A stretch of 58,355 nucleotides of DNA from CAYMRL01 sp964398985 (GTDB lineage Bacteria; Deinococcota; Deinococci; Deinococcales; Trueperaceae): positions 1 to 58,355 of the forward strand of contig CAYNOS010000011.1 in assembly GCA_964398985.1 (NCBI GenBank). Reading direction: 5' to 3'. Positions 32,899 through 41,132 of this stretch are shown one piece after another; position 1 is the stretch's first letter, and every line of letters starts with the position of its first letter. The notes beneath the pieces are model-generated. The model saw nothing but the letters and a program-made list of their open reading frames with translations. It made no database searches and was not told where the DNA came from. Position numbers and translations under genes: made by a program.

Positions 32899-34757
32899 GC
32901 GAGTTCCTCCAGGAGCTCGGCGTCCTCGGCGCTGAGCTCGCCCGCTTGGGTGGGCGAGCCGGTCGCGTTGAGGTCGAGCGCTAGCGCTGCGCGCCGGAGG
33001 CGGGCGTAGCGACTGGTGTGATCGGCCGCGAGCGCCGCGCGGGAGCCGTACTCGGCGATCCGGCCGCTGTCCATGACGAGGATCTTGTCGACGCGTTCGA
33101 CGGTCTCCAAGCGGTGAGCGATGACGATCGCGGTGCGGCCTGCGAGGAGGCGCTCCATCGCCGCTTCGAGCCGCCGCTCGGTGAGCGGGTCGAGGCGCGA
33201 GGACGGCTCGTCGAGGACCACCAGGCCGGGATCCTTCAGGAAGACGCGTGCCAGGGCTATCAGCTGCGCCTCGCCGGCCGAGAGGTTGCGACCGCCAGAG
33301 TCGAGTTCGGTGTCGAGACCGCGCTGCTGCAGCGCCAGCCAGTCACCGAGGCCCAACTCGTCCAACACCGACAGGATCCGCAGGTCGCTGACGCCTTGCC
33401 TGAAGAAGGTGAGGTTGTCCCGCAAGGTCCCGCGGAACAGCTGCACGTCCTGCGTCACGAGGCCGACGCGCTCCTTGAGTTGCTCGACGTCGGCCGCGCG
33501 CAGGTCGACGCCTGCCAGGGCCACCCGACCGTGGGTGGGGTCGTAGAGGCGGAACAACAGACGCGTGAGCGTCGTCTTGCCGGAGCCCGTGCGCCCCAAG
33601 AGGCCCAGCCTCTCCCCCGCCGCGAGGTCGAACGAGACGTTGCGCAACGTCAGCTGATCGCTGGCGGCGTCGAGGTAATGGAAGGTGACGTCTTCGAAGC
33701 GCACGTCAAGGGCGCCGGCAGGCAGGCGCGCCGTACCGCCGGGCGGCAGCGCCGAGCTGGTGGCGAACAGCTCTCCGACGCGGGCGGCGCCGGCCGCAGC
33801 GCGCTGCAGATCCTGCAGCTGCTGGGTGATCTGCTCGATCGGGTTCTGGAGCATGAACATGTACTGGAAGACCATGTAGGCCATGCCGACGCTCAAGGTG
33901 CCCGCCCCGACGAGGTAGATCGACACGCCGCCGGTGACCATCATGCCGATGACGAACAGGCCATAACTCGACAGCCACACGACCGAGCGCAGCATCGCCG
34001 CCTTGCGGGTGTCGTGGTAGAAGCCGCGCATCACGCCTCCGAAGCGGTGCATCGTGTACTCGCCGGCGCCGTTGGCGCGCAAATCGTCGATGCCCTGAAG
34101 GCGCTCTTCGATGAAACCGAACAGCTTGGCGCTGGCCTCCCGCTCGAGACGCGTTGCCGGTATGCCCGAGCGTCTGGTCAGCTGCAGCACTGCGACGTCG
34201 AGGACCACGAAGGCCGTCAAAGCCGCTCCCAACAGCACGTTCTCGAACCACAGGACGCCCAGGATGCCGACCAGCAGCAGCGCGCCACCGAAAACCCGAA
34301 CCGTGAAACGCGAGAGGAACTCCGAAAGGCTGGTGATGTCGCCGTCGATGCGCTCGATCATCTCCCCGGAGGTGCGGGAGTTGTGGAAGCTCATGTCCAG
34401 CGCCAGCGTGTGCTCCGTCAGGTCTTGCCTGAGCGCGTTGGTGGCCGTCCAGCCGACGTCGGCAGCCACGTACGTGGCGATGGCGTTGAGCAGTTGGGTG
34501 ATCAACGCCGCCGCCAGAAACGACAGCGCCAGCGTCGTCAGCTGTGAGCCGGCGGCGCCCGTCAGCGCGCCGTCGATGAAGCGCCGCAGGAGTTGCGGCA
34601 CCAGCACCTGCAGTCCGACTCCGACGAGCATCATCACGGCCATCAGCAGGGCCTTGGTCCTCTGGGGCAGCAGGTAGCGCTTCAGCAGCGCGAGCATGCT
34701 CGGCGCCTGTGCGCTCGTGCCGTCGTGTCTTGGGTTCTCAACGCTCAGTGTCGCCAT
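32895..34757 (-). CDS. ABC exporter half-transporter with consensus ATP site
   Basis: 620 residues, same architecture as its downstream partner. Walker A LLGRTGSGKTTLTRLLFRL, Walker B LVVLDEPSSRLD with the catalytic Glu, and a deviating signature RNLSAGEAQLIALARVF (LSAGE for LSGGQ). The consensus Walker B here and the degenerate one in the partner, with the deviating signature on this subunit, would pair to give one active and one inactive ATP site. First structural gene of the operon; preceded by a leader ORF and a terminator. Confidence 0.93.
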   Translation of the reverse strand: MATLSVENPRHDGTSAQAPSMLALLKRYLLPQRTKALLMAVMMLVGVGLQVLVPQLLRRFIDGALTGAAGSQLTTLALSFLAAALITQLLNAIATYVAADVGWTATNALRQDLTEHTLALDMSFHNSRTSGEMIERIDGDITSLSEFLSRFTVRVFGGALLLVGILGVLWFENVLLGAALTAFVVLDVAVLQLTRRSGIPATRLEREASAKLFGFIEERLQGIDDLRANGAGEYTMHRFGGVMRGFYHDTRKAAMLRSVVWLSSYGLFVIGMMVTGGVSIYLVGAGTLSVGMAYMVFQYMFMLQNPIEQITQQLQDLQRAAAGAARVGELFATSSALPPGGTARLPAGALDVRFEDVTFHYLDAASDQLTLRNVSFDLAAGERLGLLGRTGSGKTTLTRLLFRLYDPTHGRVALAGVDLRAADVEQLKERVGLVTQDVQLFRGTLRDNLTFFRQGVSDLRILSVLDELGLGDWLALQQRGLDTELDSGGRNLSAGEAQLIALARVFLKDPGLVVLDEPSSRLDPLTERRLEAAMERLLAGRTAIVIAHRLETVERVDKILVMDSGRIAEYGSRAALAADHTSRYARLRRAALALDLNATGSPTQAGELSAEDAELLEELA

Positions 34758-34818
34758 GTCGCCTGTCGCTTCCGTGGGGGTCGAGCACGTGCTGGTTGCT
34801 CGCTAGTGGTCGCTTGGG

Positions 34819-34858
34819 AAAAAGAAAACCGTGGGCTGCTCTTGCGGGCTGCCCACGG
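34819..34858 (-). terminator. Intrinsic terminator in the exporter leader (attenuator)
   Basis: Reverse-strand stem CCGTGGGC (34858-34851) pairs with GCCCACGG (34836-34829) and is followed at once by TTTTCTTTTT. It sits between the promoter and the first exporter gene, so it must be conditional. GCCCAC at 34917-34912, inside the leader ORF, can pair with GTGGGC at 34856-34851 and would break the terminator. Confidence 0.75.
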
Positions 34859-34894
34859 CTGCGATCTTGCTAACGAGTCGTCAGATGCCGTTCT

Positions 34895-34978
34895 CTAGGC
34901 AGTCCTCTCCTGTGGGCCAATGACGCCGGCCGGCGCCAGGTGGCTCCTGACAGTGGGGGTGAGGTTGATCGCTGCCAT
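34895..34978 (-). CDS. Leader peptide of the ABC exporter operon (27 aa)
   Basis: ATG at 34978-34976, GGAG Shine-Dalgarno 9 nt upstream, stop TAG at 34897-34895. The peptide starts MAAINLTPTVRSHLAPAGV and ends IGPQERTA. It begins about 18 nt after the predicted transcription start and ends before the terminator. Codons 21-22 (GGC CCA) hold the proposed antiterminator strand. The BmrB leader of the Bacillus bmrBCD operon is the closest known concept; no sequence similarity is claimed. Confidence 0.55.
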   Translation of the reverse strand: MAAINLTPTVRSHLAPAGVIGPQERTA

Positions 34979-35001
34979 CTTCACGGTCTCCAAACGGGCT
35001 G

Positions 35002-35030
35002 ACTCTAGCGGAGGGTCGCCGGCATGTCAA
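35002..35030 (-). promoter_or_regulatory. Sigma-70 type promoter of the exporter operon
   Basis: TTGACA (35030-35025), 17 bp spacer, TAGAGT (35007-35002) on the reverse strand: the best full -35/-10 pair noticed in the window. Confidence 0.75.
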
Positions 35031-35060
35031 TACCCCTGGACGGTGTCGACGCCGCAGACG

Positions 35061-35086
35061 ACGGCCCGCCCTCGCGGGCGGGCCGT
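35061..35086. terminator. Strong GC hairpin after the opuA operon
   Basis: Perfect 11 bp stem (ACGGCCCGCCC / GGGCGGGCCGT) with a 4 nt loop. No U-tract, but it separates the opuA operon end from the exporter promoter and probably ends or pauses transcription. Confidence 0.45.
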
Positions 35087-35126
35087 GGAAACTCAAGGGC
35101 GTGTCAGGCCCTTGGCTGCCAGTGAC

Positions 35127-35963
35127 TCAGGGCAGCCAGCTCTCGACCACGTCGCGGTTGTCGGCGATCCAGGCGCGCGCCGCCGCGAACGGCTCCATGC
35201 CTTCCTGGGTGATCATCAGCATCACCGCGCCCATCTGCTCGCCGGTCCAGTGGAACGACTCGAGAAACGACATGACGTCGGCCGGCGCCGTCTCGGCCCA
35301 CTCGGCGTTGACCACGGTGTTGATGGTCTCGGCGGTGCCGAAGACGCCCTGCGGATCCTCGAGGTACTTGAGGTCGTAGGCTGCCCACATCCAGTGTGGA
35401 CGCCAGCTGGTGACGATGATCGGCTCGCCGCGCTGGATGGCGCGGTCCAGGGCCGCCGTCATGGCGGCATCGGAGCCGTCGAGCAGGTCGAAGTCGAGGC
35501 CGTAATCGTCGATGGCGCGGTCGCTGGCGGCCATCAGGCCGGCGCCGGGATCGATGCCGATGACCTCGCCACCGAAGATGTCGACGTTGTCGTTGAGATC
35601 AGCGATGCTGTCGACCTCGACGTAGCTCGGCACTGCCCAACCGATGTCGGCGCCCTCGAGGTTGGCGCCAAGGTCGACCAGGCTGTCTCCGTACTCGTTC
35701 CAGTACGCCTCGTGGGTGGCGGGAAGCCAAGCCGCCACGATCGCGTGGAAGTCGCCTTGGGCGACCCCGGTCCACATCGGGCCGGCGTCGACCGAAGTGA
35801 GTTCGACCTCGTAGCCGAGCTCGTCCATCAAGACCGCGGCGACGACGTGGGTCGAAGCGATCTCGGAGTCCCACAGGACGTAGCCAAGCTCGATGGTTTC
35901 CGATTGCGCGGACGCGGCAGCGGCGGTCAACGCCAGTGCCAGGGCGATGAGTGAACGCTTCAC
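35127..35963 (-). CDS. opuAC: Glycine betaine/choline ABC transporter substrate-binding protein
   Basis: 278 residues. Signal peptide SLIALALALTAAAASAQ. The family segments IELGYVLWDSEIASTHVVAA, GPMWTGVAQGDFHAIVAAWL, IVTSWRPHWMWAAYDLKYLE and Trp-rich positions for the quaternary amine are present (OpuAC/ProX type). GTG start at 35963 with an AGGAGGAA Shine-Dalgarno. Third gene of an ATPase-permease-binding-protein operon for osmoprotectant uptake; there is a 140 bp gap between the permease stop and this start. Confidence 0.92.
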   Translation of the reverse strand: MKRSLIALALALTAAAASAQSETIELGYVLWDSEIASTHVVAAVLMDELGYEVELTSVDAGPMWTGVAQGDFHAIVAAWLPATHEAYWNEYGDSLVDLGANLEGADIGWAVPSYVEVDSIADLNDNVDIFGGEVIGIDPGAGLMAASDRAIDDYGLDFDLLDGSDAAMTAALDRAIQRGEPIIVTSWRPHWMWAAYDLKYLEDPQGVFGTAETINTVVNAEWAETAPADVMSFLESFHWTGEQMGAVMLMITQEGMEPFAAARAWIADNRDVVESWLP

Positions 35964-36103
35964 AGGTTCCTCCTCGTTTCTAGAGACGGAAAGCGGAGCG
36001 GGACGAAGGCCCGCGAGCGCACGCACGTGCGCTGTTACGAACAAGCGGTCACGAAGACCTCTTTGGACCCTAGCACGTATGCCCGAGGCGTGCCGAGCGG
36101 CCG

Positions 36104-36940
36104 TCAACCGCCGCCTTGGCGCCTGCCCACGGCCGCCGTGACGCGGTCGAGGACGATGGCGAGGATCACCACCGCCAGGCCGGCCTCGAAGCCCTGCCCC
36201 ACGTTGAGTCGCTGGATGCCGCGCAGCACCTCGGCGCCGAGACCCCGCGCTCCGATCATGCCGGCGATCACGACCATCGACAGGTTGAGCATGATCGATT
36301 GGTTGAGGCCGGCCAGGATGCTCGGCCTCGCGACCGGGAGCTCGACCTTGACGAGACGCTGCCAGGCCGTCGAACCGAACGCGTCGGCAGCCTCGATGAG
36401 GTCCTTGGGAACCTGCCTGATACCGAGGTTGACCAACCGCACCAGCGGTGGGATCGCGAACACGAAGGTCGCCACCACGCCCGGCACCAGCCCGATGCCG
36501 AAGAACATGACTGCCGGGATCAGGTAGACGAAGGCCGGCATCGTCTGCATGAAGTCGAGCACCGGTCGCATGAGGCTCTCGGCGCGGTCGCTGCTGGCCG
36601 CCAAGATGCCGAGCGGCAAGCCGACGATGGTGATCAGCAACTGCGCGGTCACCACCAGCGCGAGGGTCTGCAGGAACGGCAGCCAGAGACCGATGTTCTC
36701 GATCAGCAGCAGTCCGACGACGGCGAAAACGCCGATGCGCCAGCCTCCGAGCGCTCCCACCAGGACGCTCAGCAGTCCGATCAGCACCAGCTCTGGCAGG
36801 CTCTGGAAACCCGCGAGCAGCAGCCCGATGACTGCCTCGACCCCATCCGAGAACGAGTCGAAGAAGGGAGCCAGGTTGAGCTGCAGGTAGCGGACGGCGT
36901 CGGCGACCCAATCGCGCAGCGGGATGCGGAAGTCAAGCAT
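36104..36940 (-). CDS. opuAB: Glycine betaine ABC transporter permease
   Basis: 278 residues with 6-7 membrane helices (ProW/OpuAB type). LDFMQTMPAFVYLIPAVMFF, GVVATFVFAIPPLVRLVNLG and the coupling-loop EAADAFGSTAWQRLVKVELP are the family signatures. Start overlaps the ATPase gene by 8 bp. It works with the ATPase and the OpuAC-like protein. Confidence 0.94.
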   Translation of the reverse strand: MLDFRIPLRDWVADAVRYLQLNLAPFFDSFSDGVEAVIGLLLAGFQSLPELVLIGLLSVLVGALGGWRIGVFAVVGLLLIENIGLWLPFLQTLALVVTAQLLITIVGLPLGILAASSDRAESLMRPVLDFMQTMPAFVYLIPAVMFFGIGLVPGVVATFVFAIPPLVRLVNLGIRQVPKDLIEAADAFGSTAWQRLVKVELPVARPSILAGLNQSIMLNLSMVVIAGMIGARGLGAEVLRGIQRLNVGQGFEAGLAVVILAIVLDRVTAAVGRRQGGG

Positions 36941-38228
36941 CCGCTTGTCCGTCTACTGAGCGAGCCGGGGTTCGCGCCAACGCCGCGAGGATCGCGCCCT
37001 TGACAACGACGCCACGAAGCCGACCGCCGGCGTCGGTCACGCCGATCGGAGCGCTGCCCTCGGAGGCTAGCGCGATGACCTCCTGCAGGGGCGTGTCCAC
37101 CGGCACGGTAATGGCGGCCTCCAGCAGCCGCGAGTCGATGCGTCCTTCGTCGAGTCTCGCGTCGGACAGCCCGGCCACCAGGCGCCCGGAAGTCAGATAG
37201 CCGTGCGGTCTGCGTTCCGAGTCGACTACCAGGATCCCCGAGAGACCCGAGCGGCGCATCTTGGTGAGCGCCGTGCGAGGACCATCGCGGACGTGCACCG
37301 TCTCCTTCACCGGCTGCATGATGCTGCCCGCCGTGAGCACCTCGGAGCGGTCGACGCCTTCGACGAAAGCCGCGACGTAGTCATCCGCCGGCTCGGTGAT
37401 GACGGCTTCGGGGGACCCGACCTGGATCACGCGCCCCGCGTTCATGATCGCTATCCGGTCGCCGAGCTTGAGGGCCTCGTCGAGGTCGTGGGTCACGAAG
37501 ACGATGGTCTTGTTCATGCGCGACTGCAGCTCGATCAGCTCGTCTTGCATCTCGCGGCGGATCAACGGGTCGAGAGCGCTGAATGCCTCGTCCATCAGCA
37601 GAATGTCGGCGTCCATCGCCAACGCGCGCGCCAGCCCGACACGCTGCTGCATGCCGCCGGAGAGCTCCCGCGGGTAGCTGGCCTCCCAACCCTTGAGTCC
37701 GACCAGTTCGGTCGCAGCCAGCGCCCGCTCGCTGCGCTCGGACGCTCGCACGCCTTGGATCTCGAGTCCGTAAGCGACGTTGTCCAACACGGTCCGGTGC
37801 GGCAGGATCGCGAACTGCTGGAACACCATGCCGCTGAACTTGCTGCGCCTGAAGCGCAGGAGCTCGCTCTTGGGCATCTCGGTGATGTCGACGCCGTCGA
37901 TCTCGATGGTGCCGCTGGTCGGCTCGTGCAGACGATTGAGCAGGCGCACGAGGGTGGACTTGCCGCTGCCGGAGAGCCCCATGAGCACGAAGGTCTCACC
38001 TTCTTCGATGTCGAGGTCGACAGCGAAGACGCCGACCGCGTTGCCGAGTCGCTCCTGCACCTCCGACTTGGTGGCGCCCTCGGCGAGCAACGCCTGGGCC
38101 CTCTCGGGGCGCGGTCCGAAGACCTTGCTGAGGTTCCTTACCCGAATCTTCGGGACCGCGGTGGGTGCTGCAGGTGTGGTGGTTGGCGGCGCCTCCAAGG
38201 CGCCCGGCGTGGGGGGTGATGCGGTCAT
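36933..38228 (-). CDS. opuAA: Glycine betaine ABC transporter ATPase with CBS domains
   Basis: 431 residues, ProV/OpuAA length. After an Ala/Thr/Pro-rich N-terminus of about 28 residues come Walker A MGLSGSGKSTLVRLLNRLHE, signature ELSGGMQQRVGLARAL and Walker B ILLMDEAFSALDPLIR. Two CBS domains at about 290-420 sense ionic strength in OpuA of other bacteria. A GGAG Shine-Dalgarno precedes the ATG. Divergent from thiP across 216 bp. Confidence 0.94.
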   Translation of the reverse strand: MTASPPTPGALEAPPTTTPAAPTAVPKIRVRNLSKVFGPRPERAQALLAEGATKSEVQERLGNAVGVFAVDLDIEEGETFVLMGLSGSGKSTLVRLLNRLHEPTSGTIEIDGVDITEMPKSELLRFRRSKFSGMVFQQFAILPHRTVLDNVAYGLEIQGVRASERSERALAATELVGLKGWEASYPRELSGGMQQRVGLARALAMDADILLMDEAFSALDPLIRREMQDELIELQSRMNKTIVFVTHDLDEALKLGDRIAIMNAGRVIQVGSPEAVITEPADDYVAAFVEGVDRSEVLTAGSIMQPVKETVHVRDGPRTALTKMRRSGLSGILVVDSERRPHGYLTSGRLVAGLSDARLDEGRIDSRLLEAAITVPVDTPLQEVIALASEGSAPIGVTDAGGRLRGVVVKGAILAALARTPARSVDGQADA

Positions 38229-38432
38229 GTCGCGACTCCGTCGTGGCTAGGGGCGATGACCCGATAGTGGGCCCGGACGTGGGCCGTGATCGGCCCGCAC
38301 TTGGGGCAGAGGCGGTCGCAACACTGGCACGGCGACCGGGCAGACGGCTCCGAAGAGCCTTGCGACTGCCAGGGTACACCGCCCGGCGCGGCGTCGGCCG
38401 GCACTCCACGGCACTTCCACGGTTCGCGGCAC

Positions 38433-38438
38433 TACAGT
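38433..38438 (+). promoter_or_regulatory. -10 hexamer of thiP (leaderless)
   Basis: TACAGT, 6 nt (GTGTGG) before the thiP ATG at 38445. I see no TPP riboswitch in the 216 bp gap 38229-38444. Confidence 0.5.
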
Positions 38439-38444
38439 GTGTGG

Positions 38445-40046
38445 ATGCGCGGTTCCTGGCTGACGAACCTGGCCGGTGTGGTGGCCAGCGTCTATCTCGG
38501 CGCGCTGCTGGTAGTGCCTGTGGCCGTGATCTTGTGGCGGAGCCTGGCTTCGGAGCCGGGAGAACCGTTCGCAGCGACCTTCGCTGCCACGCTTGGCAAC
38601 CCTTACTACCTGCAGCGGATCGCGTTCACGTTGTGGCAGGCGTTGCTGTCGACCGCCGTGACAGTGGCAGTAGGCCTGCCGACCGCGCTGCTGCTGGCCC
38701 GCTACGCGTTCCGCGGCCGCCGCGCTTTGACGGCCGTGTTCACGATCCCTTTCGTGATGCCTACGGTCGTCGCCGGCATCGGCTTCCTGGCGCTCGTGGG
38801 CCCGCGAGGGCTTGTGGGGGTCGACCTGCGCAACACGCTGACGATCGTCCTGCTCGCGCACCTGTTCTTCAACTTCGCGGTGGTCGCGCGGCTGGTGGCG
38901 AGCTTCGTCGAAGGCATCGCCCCGCGTCTGGAACAGGCGGCAGCCACGCTGGGAGCGGGCCCCTGGCGGGCGCTGTGGCGCGTGACGTTGCCGCTGGCGC
39001 TGCCGGCGACGCTGGCGGCGGCGGTGCTGGTGTTCATCTTCTGCTTCACGAGCTTCGGGATCATCCTAATCTTGGCGCCCGGTCCCGGGCTGGCGACGCT
39101 CGAGGTCGAGATCTACCGCCTGACCCTGCGGCTGCTGCAGCTCGACGCGGCGGCCGTGCTGGCCATCGTGCAACTGCTCGTCATCGGCGTGCTGGGGTTC
39201 GTCTACACGCGCTTGCAGGCGCGACTGGCAGTTGCGGTGCCGATCGCCGGCGCGAGTGCGCTCAGGCGCCCGACCTTGGCCGCCAGCGGCCTGCTCGTCT
39301 CCAACCTGGTCATCGTCGGCGCGTTGGTGCTGGCGCCGCTGCTCGCGTTGGCGCTCAAGGCGTTGACCGCACCCAACGGGACGTTCCCAAGCGCCGCCAG
39401 CTTCGCCGCGATGCTCGACGCTCCGCCGTCGTTCGGCTACCGCTCCCTGGGTGCGGCTCTCGCCAACTCCCTGACGTTCGCGTCGCTCAGTACCTCGTTG
39501 GCTCTGCTGGTAGGTCTGGCCTTCGCGTATGCGGTGGCGCGCGGCGGTTGGCGTTGGCTCGACCAGGCGAGCCTCCTGCCGCTGGCGGTCAGCCCTGTGA
39601 CGTTGGCCTTCGGTTACCTGCTCAGCTACCCACTGCTGGTGACGTCCTTCTGGGGCATCCCGCTGGCGCACGCGTTGATCGCGTTTCCGTTCGTGACGCG
39701 CACGCTGCTACCGGCGCTGAGGGCGCAACCGCGGAGCCTGGGCGCGGCAGCGCGGTCGCTCGGAGCTGGGCCGTGGGGCGCCTTGGTCCGCGTCGAGTTG
39801 CCGCTGTTGCGCCCCGCGCTGGTGACCGCGGCCGCCTTCGCGTTCGCGATCTCGCTCGGCGAGTTCGGAGCCTCCCTGGTGCTGTCACGTCCCGAGCACG
39901 CCACGCTGCCGGTCGCGATCTACACGCTGCTCGGTCGCGTCGGCGCCGCGAACTACGGAGCGGCGCTGGCGCTGTCGGTGGTGTTGATGCTGCTGACGGC
40001 GATCGTGATGCTGCTGTTGGCGCGGCGCCACCAGGGCGAGTTCTGA
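38445..40046 (+). CDS. thiP: Thiamine ABC transporter permease
   Basis: 533 residues with about 12 membrane helices in two permease domains, the ThiP/FbpB double-domain layout. Each half has a coupling-loop motif: EQAAATLGAGPWRALWRVTL and GAAARSLGAGPWGALVRVEL. The start is set by TACAGT 6 nt upstream of the ATG; longer readings run into the divergent opuAA promoter region. Followed by thiQ (36 bp) and thiN. The iron-permease alternative is disfavoured by thiN in the same operon and by thiB nearby. Confidence 0.88.
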   Translation: MRGSWLTNLAGVVASVYLGALLVVPVAVILWRSLASEPGEPFAATFAATLGNPYYLQRIAFTLWQALLSTAVTVAVGLPTALLLARYAFRGRRALTAVFTIPFVMPTVVAGIGFLALVGPRGLVGVDLRNTLTIVLLAHLFFNFAVVARLVASFVEGIAPRLEQAAATLGAGPWRALWRVTLPLALPATLAAAVLVFIFCFTSFGIILILAPGPGLATLEVEIYRLTLRLLQLDAAAVLAIVQLLVIGVLGFVYTRLQARLAVAVPIAGASALRRPTLAASGLLVSNLVIVGALVLAPLLALALKALTAPNGTFPSAASFAAMLDAPPSFGYRSLGAALANSLTFASLSTSLALLVGLAFAYAVARGGWRWLDQASLLPLAVSPVTLAFGYLLSYPLLVTSFWGIPLAHALIAFPFVTRTLLPALRAQPRSLGAAARSLGAGPWGALVRVELPLLRPALVTAAAFAFAISLGEFGASLVLSRPEHATLPVAIYTLLGRVGAANYGAALALSVVLMLLTAIVMLLLARRHQGEF

Positions 40047-40082
40047 TCGGCCTCGGGACGCGGATATGATCGCCGCGAACGC

Positions 40083-41132
40083 ATGAGCCTCGCTGTCACC
40101 GATCTCCACAAGCGCTATGGCGATGTCCGCGCGGTCGACGGGGTGACCCTCACCGTGGCCGACGGAGAACGGCTCGCCCTGCTCGGCCCCAGCGGCTGCG
40201 GCAAGAGCACGCTGTTGAGGCTGGTGGCCGGCCTCGAGGCCCCCGACGGCGGCGCCGTCGAGCTCGACGGCGCCGACATCACTCGTCAACCCGCGGAACG
40301 CCGCGGCTTCGGCGTGGTGTTCCAGGACTACGCGCTGTTCCCACACCTCGACGTGGGCGGCAACGTCGCGTTCGCCCTGGTCGAGCGACGGGTCGCAAGA
40401 GAGGCCGCCGCGGCCACTGTGAAGCGCCTGCTCGCGATGGTCGGGCTCGCCGGCCTCGAGCGTCGGCGGGTCCTCGAGCTGTCCGGCGGCCAGCAGCAAC
40501 GTGTGGCCTTGGCGAGGGCGTTGGCGCATCAACCGCGGTTGGTGCTGCTCGACGAGCCGTTGTCGAACCTCGACGAGGCGTTGCGCGAGGAACTCAAGCA
40601 CGACATCACCGCCCTGCTCGACTCTCTGGGCACGCAGGCGATCTACGTCACGCACGACCAGGCCGAGGCCTTCAGCGTCGCTGACCAGGTGGCCGTGATG
40701 CGCTCCGGCAGGATCGTTCAGGTCGGCGCGGCCGAGGAGCTGCTCGAACGTCCGCGCGGAGCCTGGCTGGCGCGCTTCCTGGGCCACGACAACGTCTGGG
40801 AAGGGACCGCCGCGCAGGCGCTGGCGGCCGCTGCGGGCACTCGCGCCGGCCCTGGTGGGTTGCTGCTGAGAGCCGACCTGGTCGGTCTCGAACCGCCTGA
40901 CTCCGGCGCCACCGTCGGCGCCGTGAGCGCCAGGGTCGCGGGTGTGCGTCCGGCCGCTCTCGGTCTCGACCTCGAGCTCGAGGTGGCCGCCTGGGGAGGC
41001 GAGCGCTTGCGGTGGCAGGGCCACCGGCGCGAGGTCGTGGCGGCCTTCGGTCACCGACATCCGCGCCCCGGCGACGAGGTGGCGCTCAAGTTGCCAGGCA
41101 CCGCCTGGGCGGCCCTCGTCGAGGAAGCGTGA
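40083..41132 (+). CDS. thiQ: Thiamine ABC transporter ATPase
   Basis: 349 residues. Walker A LLGPSGCGKSTLLRLVAGLE, Q-loop FGVVFQDYALFPHLDVGGN, signature ELSGGQQQRVALARALA, Walker B LVLLDEPLSNLDEALRE, and a C-terminal TOBE-like region of about 120 residues. This FbpC/PotA-like length is longer than enterobacterial ThiQ. Assigned as ThiQ from position between thiP and the thiamine pyrophosphokinase gene. Its stop overlaps the next start (GTGA). Confidence 0.85.
   Translation: MSLAVTDLHKRYGDVRAVDGVTLTVADGERLALLGPSGCGKSTLLRLVAGLEAPDGGAVELDGADITRQPAERRGFGVVFQDYALFPHLDVGGNVAFALVERRVAREAAAATVKRLLAMVGLAGLERRRVLELSGGQQQRVALARALAHQPRLVLLDEPLSNLDEALREELKHDITALLDSLGTQAIYVTHDQAEAFSVADQVAVMRSGRIVQVGAAEELLERPRGAWLARFLGHDNVWEGTAAQALAAAAGTRAGPGGLLLRADLVGLEPPDSGATVGAVSARVAGVRPAALGLDLELEVAAWGGERLRWQGHRREVVAAFGHRHPRPGDEVALKLPGTAWAALVEEA

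Larger units (their letters stand above)
34758..35126. other. 369 bp gap: leader of the exporter operon and end of the opuA operon
   Basis: Reading the reverse strand: a GC hairpin (35086-35061) after the opuA substrate-binding gene, a consensus promoter (35030-35002), a 27-codon leader ORF (34978-34895), an intrinsic terminator (34858-34819), and about 60 nt of untranslated sequence to the exporter ATG. Nothing seen on the forward strand. Confidence 0.6.

Noticed and set aside
35964..36911. Reading frame that would extend the betaine-binding protein upstream by over 300 residues.
   Set aside because: It overlaps the permease gene; the GTG at 35963 with AGGAGGAA and signal peptide is clearly the start.
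36933..36940. 8 bp overlap between the opuA ATPase and permease genes as possible frameshift.
   Set aside because: Both genes have full-length, intact domains; this is ordinary operon overlap.
38229..38444. Search for a TPP riboswitch before thiP.
   Set aside because: No CTGAGA or GGTAATGC-type core is present.
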